This document shows, piece by piece, positions 27,360-37,000 of a stretch of DNA of 47,490 nt. Below the pieces are notes generated by a model that ran no database searches, had not been told where the DNA came from, and saw only the letters and a program-made list of their open reading frames with translations. Positions within the stretch are counted from its first letter, which is position 1; every line of letters starts with the position of its first letter. Position numbers and translations under genes: made by a program. The stretch lies in assembly GCA_905178155.1 (NCBI GenBank), contig CAJINV010000042.1, forward strand, positions 21,485 through 68,974. Direction: 5' to 3'. The stretch is from Amoebophrya sp. A120. Its lineage: Eukaryota > Sar > Dinophyceae > Syndiniales > Amoebophryaceae.

Positions 27360-28007
27360 ATGCGGCGCGGCGCGGCGATGGTGGTCCTGGGCACAATAAC
27401 ATCGCGTATCGTTACTGCCGACCCTATTTTTCCTGGCAGTGCTGCCGGAGCTAGCCAAACGCTCAGCCAGATCCTAAGCGCCACAACATCTTCTTCCGCG
27501 TACAAGCAATCTGTCGGAGACGCCTCTGCCAATGAAGCATCGGCAATAGCAGCCGGAACGGCATCCCTCGCCGAGCAGGTCTCCAGCGAAATGGCTCTGA
27601 GTGCGCTAACAAAAGACAGCTTTATCGCGGTACACATTGCGCTGAGAAAGCAACTCTTTGCAGGAGGCTGTCCAATGAATTTCAGCGGTTGCCCTGTTGG
27701 TTTTGATTCAGCCGGTGCAGTGTGCGTTCCTGGATCTAGCTACTCAGGCTTCTGTGGCGAGCGCAACTTTTCGACCATGGACCTAGCCAACAAAGTCGAC
27801 TGGGCGTGGAGATGCGGTGCTGCATGGCCGTGCAGTAGCAAATCTACCGAATTTGCAGCTCCGTGCCCTCAGGAGTGGTCGCAGACTGTAGCGGGCTGTT
27901 CTGCGCCACCCACGTATGCCGGCATTTGTTCACCAACGACAGACTTCACAGATATGACCGACGAGGATAAAGCGCGCTGGGCAGCGGATTGTGATGCGAC
28001 GTGGTGA
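27360..28007 (+). CDS. Block C: gene-13 homologue with two CPW-WPC modules
   Basis: A 215-residue protein. The hydrophobic N-terminus MRRGAAMVVLGTITSRIVTA is followed by DPIFPGSAAG and the gene-13-type helix region (AYKQSVGDASANEASAIAAGTA). First module: C104, CPVGF at 111, C122, YSGFC at 128-132, C152, WPC at 156-158. Second module: CPQEW at 169-173 (a true CPxxW), C180, YAGIC, C211, ending ATW without the last Cys. It resembles cassette gene 13 over the first 160 residues, then adds a module. It retains both aromatic signatures that the cassette copies have lost, so it may be nearer the ancestral form. Confidence 0.85.
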   Translation: MRRGAAMVVLGTITSRIVTADPIFPGSAAGASQTLSQILSATTSSSAYKQSVGDASANEASAIAAGTASLAEQVSSEMALSALTKDSFIAVHIALRKQLFAGGCPMNFSGCPVGFDSAGAVCVPGSSYSGFCGERNFSTMDLANKVDWAWRCGAAWPCSSKSTEFAAPCPQEWSQTVAGCSAPPTYAGICSPTTDFTDMTDEDKARWAADCDATW

Positions 28008-28567
28008 AAAGACTGTCAGAAGATCATACTATCAGAAGATCATACTTTTAAAGTTTTCATATTACAACGACGCACGTCAGACAGGCGACGAGCAGTACAG
28101 TCGCATGAACGCTTTTCTAGAGCAATTACAGTCCAGACACAGACCCAGAGTAATGCACATGGCGTTCGCTTCGCATAGTGAACTCGTAACGCGCGTGCGA
28201 TGTGTTCAACTTCAACATCTTGCTCGTCGGGTTCGATTCAAATATCAGCAAAAAACAAACGCTTTCCTGAGTGAGTATGCAGATGCATTTGCGACAGAGC
28301 GCAATAATATCACCAGCAGCCAAGCTTTCGGTTCACATGCTTGGCTCTCGGTTCACATACTTGGCTCGTACTTGATCCGCGAGCGATTCGCATCGATTTC
28401 TCTGCGGGTAGCAAAAAACACCGCGAACTCGTGCTCTTCGCAATCCATCGGCACCAAAAACAGCAAACTGACTTCGTTCCAAAAGCCATTGCGAAATCGC
28501 AAGAAGCTGAATTTTTTCAAATAGTCTAAATAAATTCACCCCGGAGAGACTACATCAGTCCACACTC
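28008..28567. other. Spacer with repeats upstream of the 28568 gene
   Basis: No gene supported. It contains ATCAGAAGATCATACT twice in tandem (about 28015-28046), and at 28255-28440 one copy of a diverged noncoding repeat whose partner is at 30293-30450. CTTGGCTC-containing short repeats occur at 28340-28370. A GAGAGAC lies at 28544-28550, only 18 bases before the ATG at 28568. Confidence 0.6.
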
Positions 28568-30450
28568 ATGGCGGGTGACTCATTTTCTACCGACTCTGAC
28601 CTGGATCTTTCTAGCGACCTTGATCGCTCTACCAGTACCGACCGGCTGCTCCGCCGTGTCGGTGGAGTAACTCCATCCTGTTCCTCCGCGCCGCCGTCGC
28701 CGGCGAGTTCGTGCTCTGCAGATATCGTCGATCACATCTACGACACCCTTGCGGATCTAGACGAAAAAGAAGAGCGGAGGGAAGAGATTCGCAAGCGCAA
28801 AAGGCTGGCCGCTGCCCGTAGGCGCTGCGTTATAGGACCCGTCAGCGATCTGAAGAAAACCGACAAACGGGGGCGTCGCACGGTGGACTTTTACAAGGTC
28901 CTGCAGCAGGTCCGCGAGAAGTTTGGTGCAATCAAGGAGCCGGAGGAGTGGGCCGCGGTGGAGGCCCTCGCCTCCCGCGCCACGGACGCCTTGAAACGTG
29001 ACCCGCGCATCAGCTATCTCGTCATTGATTTTCGAGAACACCACGTGCGACCCGCTTCTCCCGCAGAAGCAGCAAGCGGCGTCGCCGCGGAAAACGACCA
29101 GGAGGAACCCGGTGACTCCGGCCCGACGTGGGAAACGTTCGCAACCAAGAAGGCCGACATAGTCGGCATGGATGCCTGTAAGACGGTCCGTCTCGACGTC
29201 GACCGCACAGTAATCGCGGGCAAGGACGAGGTGAGAAAAGGCGCATGGCTATCATTTGCAAGAGCGTCTTCTCTCTAGCGTCAAGATGAGCAGTCTGCGC
29301 TGCAAATCCACAAATTTTGGAAGTCATACGTGACAGATTCCGCTTTGGATGGTAGTGCAGTGAAGCCGTCGCTGTGGCAGCCGGATTACAAATCTATGTC
29401 CATATTCTGTTCACAGCTTGCAAACGCAATATGCATGACAACTCTGGGGTGGGGACGTTCTTGCTCAGGATAGTGGAAAGCCATGGTGGAGGTGGTCCGC
29501 AATGCGCTGATTCCCGGGTACGCGGCCGGCGTGCGTAACAGGAGCATCAAGCTGCACAATGAGGTGTCGGACCTCGCGGGAAAAGTCTGCAGGTACCTGA
29601 AGAAGAACCCGGACGTCGATCGCGTCCGCGCGGAGCTGTTCTTTGTGGACACAGCGGACGATGTGCCGGAGGAGGACATCGAAATGTGGTGGTGTTGAGC
29701 GGGGGGAACTTGAATTGATCGTATACACTGTGCGCCGTGCTTCGCTCGTTTATTGTTCGTTTGGAATAGCGATTGCTCCCAATTGATAAGGAACGCACCT
29801 AATTTACTGAGAACTCTTTCTCTGATGACCCTCTCCGCAGAACTTCTGCAAATGTTATGTGAAGCAAACTGCTTTTGATTTTGTTTACGCCTGCGAGTAA
29901 CAGCTTCTCTCACAGACAGCGGACAAAAGTCTGACCAGTGTGGCGACTTTGAATACCCAGGAAAGGCTTCTTTCCTGCTTGTTGTACTGTCGCAGCCAGC
30001 AGCTATGGCAATCTTAGCGAACCCATTCATTATCTGGGTGGCAACTAGAACTCGAATTAAAAACCTTGCGTGAACTATTAGCTGCAAGTACAGGAGTCTC
30101 CGTGACAACTTGAATTAGCAGTCCCGCCAGAGGGAGCCAGAGTCTGTATATCTCCTGTTCGAAGTGAAAGAGGAATTGACCTTCAATATCGATCAAGAGA
30201 TATCATGACAGCCCGACCCGATTTACCACTACGTATTTGCACAATAGCGTTGGCACTGCGCTAGTTGAAATCGAGGGAGACAAAACCATCGATCGCTTTC
30301 CTGAGTGAGTTTGCAGCTGTGCTCTTTGCGACAAAATGCAATAACAGCACCGGCAGGCACGCGCTTGATCGCTAGCTTTCGGTGCATCTACTTGGGTCGT
30401 GTGTGAGCTACGAGAGATTCGTCTCCAGACAATTTCAGTGAGGGCAGAGG
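28255..30450 (+). repeat. Diverged repeat pair (28255-28440 and 30293-30450)
   Basis: Both copies contain CGCTTTCCTGAGTGAGT followed by TGCAG, GCGACA, GCAATAA, CACC-AGCAG and later AGCTTTCGGT, with CGAG-GATTCG further on, in the same order. One copy is about 310 bp before the ATG at 28568, the other about 380 bp before the ATG at 30672. Because the two downstream genes are paralogous, the pair is best explained as the upstream part of a tandem gene duplication. Confidence 0.65.
28568..29698 (+). CDS. Unknown protein with helical ...EW...P repeat module, two exons
   Basis: Exons 28568-29230 and 29474-29698 (phase 0, GT-AG, acceptor GATAG) give 295 residues. No signal peptide. Residues 1-50 are Ser/Asp-rich and low-complexity; 65-90 are strongly charged (EEIRKRKRLAAARRR), possibly a nuclear localisation signal. 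A module at about 124-155 (EPEEWAAVEALASRATDALKRDP) recurs as LHNEVSDLAGKVCRYLKKNPDVD near 249-270. The segment TFATKKADIVG matches VTFATKKAAAD of the gene at 30672. I recognise no named domain. The intron's inner ends carry GCAAGAGCGTC and GACGTTCTTGC, 10 of 11 complementary, so it too may be TIR-derived. Confidence 0.65.
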
Positions 30451-30671
30451 TTTTGTCTGCATACATGTGCACTTATTCGTGGCTGCATTATACATGTGCA
30501 TTTATAATTGCATGTCCTTTTCCTGGTCTCCAAACTAGCCCTTGGCATGCGCTTAGCGCCTACAATGCAGATGCACGTCGCTTTGTTCTTCTTATACAAC
30601 GCAGTTCGCTTCGTGGATAGACCGTGTAGTAAAGGGTGCGTGAGTGCGACACTAACAAGAAAGACAAAAAA
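29699..30671. other. Noncoding region between the two paralogues
   Basis: These 973 bases have no convincing gene on either strand. They hold the second copy of the repeat described for 28255-28440. The 3' part (30470-30650) has an ATG-initiated frame of low complexity that I do not accept. An upstream exon of the next gene could lie here, because CTCTCTCGCAG at 30696-30706 would be a good acceptor. Confidence 0.5.
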
Positions 30672-32770
30672 ATGGGGTGGCCGTCCAGCTTAATCCTCTC
30701 TCGCAGGATTGTGGAGCGAGCAAGAGTGGAGCGAGCAGGACAAACAGAGGACCATGCGTCGACAAGCTTTCTGGCCTGCGTGGGTGACCTTCTCACGCCG
30801 TACTTTAACGCTACGCCGCTGAAGGACGTTGAAGTTTTCGGATTGCACGGCAAGTTCTTCGATTCCCAGGGGAAGTTTTTTGCTGATCTGTGCCAAACCG
30901 TTGCCATTTGGATAAATTGCGGAAATCCGCAAGACGAAGTTGTCATTTCTTCGCGTCCACATGGTAAAGCGATCACAACCGAGGTGCGCAGTCTCCATGC
31001 AAAAGGCGGGGCGCGCGCTCCTGAGCCGCCGCACGGAAGCAACGCGGCAAGTCTTCCCTGGAGCGACCTTGGTAACGCACCCATATATGCTATACAACTA
31101 TTACTGTCTCTCTAATATGCGTAGTTGCATTGCGTCTCATTGACAGGCGTCCACGACTTCCATTCTCCCGGCCTGTTCAGTTGTGTTGTTAATGTGGAAA
31201 TCAGAGTAGCTGTAGCTTCCATCTCGATCTCATCTCGGTGAATCAAATACAGTGCTTTGTATGTTTCATTTGCTGACGTCGGCTACAACATATGTTTTCG
31301 CAAGCGCAGTTTACCATTCACAAGTTCGGTACGCAAGCGCAGTTTACCATTCATATATGTTTTCGCAGACGCAGTTTACCATTCCATTACTTGCCAAAAA
31401 TCATAAACAAGGGGAATCTTTATACAGGTCGCGGCAAGAATCCTTGCTCGGGTTCATCTTCCGCAAACGTGCCAGAACGCCACGCCGAATCGGTGATTGA
31501 TCCGTGGCAGGACCTATCGTCGTTTGCAACACAAGAAGACTCGCACCAGATGCCCTCCTTCTGCTTCGACCCATCCATGGTACGAAACAAGATGAAAAGT
31601 AGCTGTTCGATTTGCGACATAATCAGTGACCTTGCCCATCATTGAAGTATCTCTGTGTGCAGGCTTATAAATGTTTGGCATTTTGGCTTGGATTTGATTG
31701 TAAACTTACTATATTGTTACAATATTTTTGTCACCGCCACTCAGGCCGGCTGCATCGAAGGCGCAACAGACGCAGCTGCGGACAAGTCTGTATTGGCATC
31801 CACAAGACCCGCGGTAAGCAGTACGAATCCCCCACCAGGAATTCCGGCACTTGAGTCTGAAGCACTTCGCATCCACAAACGCTCTGCTCCCGATTTTCAA
31901 TCTTCGACGAGTGGCCTATTGCAGAAGGAACTGCATGACCGGTCTCCCAATCCCAAGAGACAAAGAACGCAGAACCCCGGCGGCAGAATCATTGCCCGAA
32001 CGGAGTGCGGGAGTCTCGCGACGATCCGCAACGCTGTGGAGGTGGCCCATGGCAAGGCCAACAGCGGGGAGAGCTGGAACTTGCTCCAGAAGCTCATTGG
32101 GGGCGTCAAGGAGCTGCTCGACCGGGACCCGTTTGTGAAGCAGCTGTGGACGGTGCTCGGGAAGGCGCCGCGCAAGGCGACGCGTGCGGAGCTCGTCATG
32201 GCTGGCGTCGCCACAGAAGCGGCAGAACAAGAGCCAGACTTTGAACAGGCGCCGGCGGCGGCCGTCACCTTTGCCACCAAAAAGGCTGCTGCCGACCTGG
32301 CGGCAGCGCAATCCGCGACCGTGAAGATTCGGCCGGCGGACTTCAGCGCAACCCGCGGCACGGACCGCTTCGCTCCTGACAGGAAGCTGAAGACGCTTCT
32401 TGTGGCGACAGGTAAGCCCAAACCTGACGCGAACCAGGTGCAAGAGCTTGCGGGCAAAATTCGCAAGCACTTCAAGCGCAGTGCGGATGCCAGGGATCAA
32501 AACCCCCAGGACATGGATGCGCTGCTGCTGTGGCAGGCCGCTCCGTTGATGGAAGAAAGGTTGGCGGCAGGCGTCCCGAGCCCGACTGTCGCCATCCGCC
32601 GCGCCCAATACACTCGCATCATACAGCAGCTGAAGGGTCAAGTCCCAAAAATGACGCCGGCGAAGTGGAATACCGTCCAGGCCATCGCGCGTCAAGCAAG
32701 GAAATTTTTCCATGACAACCCGAAGCGCAAAACTGTGCGGGTTGATCTGCTGAAGGAGCAAGTGCAATAG
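30672..32770 (+). CDS. Paralogue of the 28568 gene, at least three exons
   Basis: Exons 30672-31071, 31428-31579 and 31745-32770 join in phase (1, then 0) through GT-AG introns to 525 residues. The start is uncertain: the true first exon may lie upstream and splice to 30707. Residues 35-110 are a compact globular region (VGDLLTPYFNA ... EVVISSRPHGKA). The C-terminal half contains ESWNLLQKLIGGVKELLDRDP and AKWNTVQAIARQARKFFHDNP, both matching EEWAAVEALASRATDALKRDP of the neighbour, plus VTFATKKAAAD. No signal peptide and no recognised enzyme motif. The module [ESK]W-x(3)-[EQ]-x-[IL]-[AI]-x(6)-L/F-x(3)-[DN]P appears three or more times across the pair. Function unknown. Confidence 0.65.
31289..31385 (+). 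repeat. Triplicated ~33-bp repeat in the first intron
   Basis: GCAGTTTACCATTC occurs three times, at about 31306, 31339 and 31371, each preceded by CGCA-GC or CGCAGAC and two of them by TATGTTTTCGCA. The period is about 33 bp. It lies inside the intron 31072-31427. Confidence 0.8.
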
Positions 32771-34071
32771 CATTCTCAAAGCCCGGAAGCGCTAGCGGCG
32801 TATGTAGGTTTGAACTGCAAGGTCTCTAAAACGACGCGATTAGAAGAGGAATTTAGCAGTAACGTGAGCAGAACTTTTGAGTTGGGCAGGAAAATACCGA
32901 TGTAAGAAACCTGATTTTCAGCATCAGCACCTTTTTCATTGTTTTCTCTATTTTTGACTATCCTGATCACCAAGGTAGAATTTTCTAGCCCTTTAACCGG
33001 GGGCAGCGGCAATGGGACTAATCTCCCAAGGTTGCTCGCGGAGTCACAACTTCTTCTACCGTGAGAAATTCTTTTGCATTATGAACTTGAGAGCTCCCTT
33101 TTTCTTTTGCGTAGCTAGTAGATCCGGATAGCAGGTAGTGTCTTCACAAATTCCCAGCAATGTAGCGGAATTTTCCGATCTTTATGTTGATGTCAGTACA
33201 AAGCCGTGAAATTATTTCTTGGTCCGTGAATTTGAACTTCATCAGTTCCCTTCCGTATCAAAATCGTGATATACGTTTTTCCAATGTTGACGGAAACCAG
33301 ATAAGATTTCTCTTTTTCGTCGCCAGGAAAGACAGCTGATACAGGCGACTGTTCTCGCTTACAATTTCGTCACTACGAGCAGTGACCGAACCATATAGAC
33401 AAAGCGACGAGATCGAAAGTAACGTCAGAACGAGTTGAAATTGAGAGAGCCAAGGTTTGCGATATCTTTTTTTTTGTAGGTTCAAGAACTCCATGGTCAG
33501 GACAGACCGGCAGAAGACCCTGGCCGTGCTCGATTCTCTCTCAATTCCAATGTTGCCCTCGATGTCGTTCTGTCATTTTTTCGCCTTGTGTCGGATTCGA
33601 GAGTACGAGAGAGATATTCTTTTTTCGCTCTGCATTTTTTTTGCATCGCAGTTGCGTGTTGAACTCCTCGCACACAGAAAGAATAGAGCGACTTTGGTTG
33701 GCCCAATGAGCGGATGAGAGTGCCCTGCTTCGAGTCTGATAAGGTCAACTCTGGCTTTTTACTGGCTCACTTTTTTGCTCTAGGTGCACCAGGCGATTGC
33801 AATTTCAATTTGGCATCTGTATCGCTACTCGCGGACGTTGATTTTCGTTAGAGATGATCGCTCCCAACCTCGTTCATTTTGGCTCGACCCATCTACGTTG
33901 TACCCATCAGGAGGAGAACCCCATCAAGCCTTGCAGTTAGGAAATCGATATCACAAGAAAGAAATGTAATTTCCTTCGTGTTCAGTCAGGGACAGCACAA
34001 GTGCCATTGAGCTGCTCGTATTAGAAGAAAAAAATTCTTCTCGAAAGTAGGTTTCCAGTGCATCAAGTAAA
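32771..34071. other. Noncoding region upstream of the helicase gene
   Basis: About 1.3 kb without a supported gene; open frames on both strands are short and lack sequence character. T-rich stretches are frequent. This presumably contains the 3' end of the preceding gene and the promoter of the next, but I see no specific element. Confidence 0.5.
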
Positions 34072-37000
34072 ATGCCTCCTCTGACAGTGGTTGAGGAAAC
34101 GGAACGTGACACGTCACACGATGGGAAGAGGCGGGAAACTCACATCAACGCCAATGAGTCACCCTCATTTGTCGGCAGTGATCTCGCAGGCGACGCCCCC
34201 TGGGCAGGTACAGATTTACCCAGTTGGTTAGACGTGCTTGGTGACTGTTGTGGATGGGCCTACTGCATTTTTTGCATTACGACTAATTGACTCCAGTGTG
34301 TACTTTCTACTACACGGCGTAAGCCCCACCACAACTTCATTTGTCGTGATCTTTTGCTTGTTGCGGCGACCTACACTTTCTACTTGAATTCGGCGGGACC
34401 ACTTCCTACATCTTTGTGACGATTCGGTCTTTAGCAGGTTGAGCATCTTGATAATTTGATGACATTTCGTCACGGCCTGAGGTTCCCATGAGAGTCGATT
34501 CAATTTACACTTTTCAGGGATCGCATCTCATGGCGAAAAGTCAGTTCCAGCCTTGGAGCTAGGAGGGATCGGAGCGCATGCTTTTGCTTGTGTTGAGGTA
34601 CGCTACTTTTCTTACAGCTCCAGCCGGGTTTATACTACAACAATGGGCCTGTTCTGTGTTTTTCTTGGTGGTTGTTCGTCCCCACAGAACGACGAACTCG
34701 ATGTGATCACTTGTGACGAAGGTCCACGTAATTAACTTCATACATCCGCAGTTATTTTTCCTCTGGGCTACAACGACAGCGCCAGCTGTAATCGTGTGAA
34801 CAAAGTAGGATGCTGGGACACAAAATGAATCGGATGAAAAATTGAAACTGTTTATTTCCACAGGGATTGCTGCTGAAGCACTCTACCGCCACCGCAACAG
34901 AAGCAAGCAGTGGGTCGGGAAAGCAGGTGACAGGTGGAGCAGGCGCTCGTGCGCAACACGAAAAAAGAGTGCTGAAAGAAGAACGTAATGGAAACCCGCT
35001 AAGAGAAAGTGGAAACAGCGAGGGAATGAAGCGTAGTAGTAGCTCGTCTTCCTCGAGCTCCTCGTCTTTCCAGGGGGCTTCGTTTGATTTTTCATCGCAG
35101 TCTTCGTTAAACAATTCGAGCTCCCGCGTTCGCCTGGCCGGGGCTTCTCACTCCCACTCGCGCTCCGGGAACGTGAGAAGCAATGGCCACTCGCACTCTG
35201 GCACCGCGAACCAGTCGCTGTTAGGAGTATACCCGAACTATAAGCGACAGCGCTGTGGTAGCTCCAATACATCAATCGGAAGTATTTTTCTTTCGGACAA
35301 CGTTGACACGGCCGTAGCGGTACAAGAAGAAAACAAGATGGACGCGAACCATGTGTTGAACGCGAACGACAGCGAGTTAGCAGTACACAACACCGGCGCG
35401 GAAGACGACTTTGCATCGGCCGGGACGCGGGCGGAATCGGCATCGGCATTGCCGGATAAGGTAGGTGCTTTTCAGGAAAGCTGCACCTTAGGCACCAGAA
35501 ATTCACAGGCCTCGTTCTCGCGCAACATGAACCACGAATTTGCTTATGCTAAGGAGCGATCCAAGCGCTCTACCGTCACCGCAGCAGAAGCAAGCAGTGG
35601 GTCGGGAAATCAACAAACCTCTCCCTCCGCTCGCTCTCTACGACCAGATACAAGGCGGGCGTCGACCTTCTCCGCTGCTGGGTCGCTTGGACGTCGGAGC
35701 AACAAGAAGCGGAGACTAAACACCGCAAAGGCGGCAGCGGCAACCTCGCCGCAATTTCTGAAGCGCGCCAGGGGCGTGATAGGACCGGCCTGCTCGTCTT
35801 CCTCGGGTGGAGAAGACTGGGACTGGCCTGCAGCTGGCACAGAAACTGAAGCCGCTAAGAGTTCAGCAGCTCGTGATGAAGAAGACGCCTCGCCGTTGAT
35901 TCCAGTACCGTGCGCAAAGCGAAAAGCAGTCTGGCAGACGGCCATCCATACGGAGACCCGGAGTCGGCTAACGTTGCAAGAAACAAACTACCAACGAGGG
36001 CTACACCAGGTACATCAGTGGGTTGTGTCGTAAGTATCTAACCTCCGAGATTCGCATTTTTTTCGAAGCACGCCTACCTTGGTCCACTTTTATTGAAAAA
36101 TAATATGCTTTTTGACTACCTCGTGGTATGAAATATTTGAATTTTCAAAAAAGTATATACGTGGGTGGACTCAGTAAGCGCACGCAGCGAGCTATGCTTT
36201 TCCATGTCAAGCATATTTTTTTGTTCGAGACGCTTTGATGCTCTACATTTCAATGACGATGACGGAACTGCTCTTCTGCAACATAACTCTAAGATTCACT
36301 ACAGGTGCTGATGAATGACACCACGAGACGAGGGAACCAAGGCTCATCATCATCGACAAGTTCGCCCGTGCACATCAGTCCGCGAAAAACGAACACCGAC
36401 GACCAAGTAGATGAAGCTTCAGCAAATCCTCCTATTTCAAGCAAAACCAAAAAGAGGAAAGTGGACATCGGCGACAGGTCGCCGAAGCTGGGTCCCGACG
36501 TCAACACTGCAAAGCAGGAATCCTCGTCGCATGACCTTCACGCTAACGATGAGCAGGAGCATCTTGCAGGAAAAAACTGGATCTTCCCCGGCCGCCGGAA
36601 CCACATGCTCGAGACGCCAGCGCAGAAGGCAGACTACGAAGCGGCAGAAGAGGCGTACCGCAAAAGCGACACCGAAGGCGACGTGGTTGCGCGGTACGGG
36701 TTTAATTTAGCGCTCCGCTGTGCCGCGCACCCGTCCGCGATTGCGGAGACAAGAGCTGGCAAAGTCGCGATACCGAAGGATCTGGAAATTCGAATTCCGG
36801 TGACCTATCTCGAACAGAAGCTCATCTCCTCGACGCAGTTGGAAACCATTACGCTCGCTGTGCTCCGAACAGACGAAAAGTTCGCGATCTCCGAGCAGAC
36901 GAAAGATTCCCAGCTGCTGGCAACAAACGCTGGCCATTCGAACCCTAAACCAGCAACGGCTGCCGACCCGATGCTGGACAAGGGCGGCTACCCCTACCCG

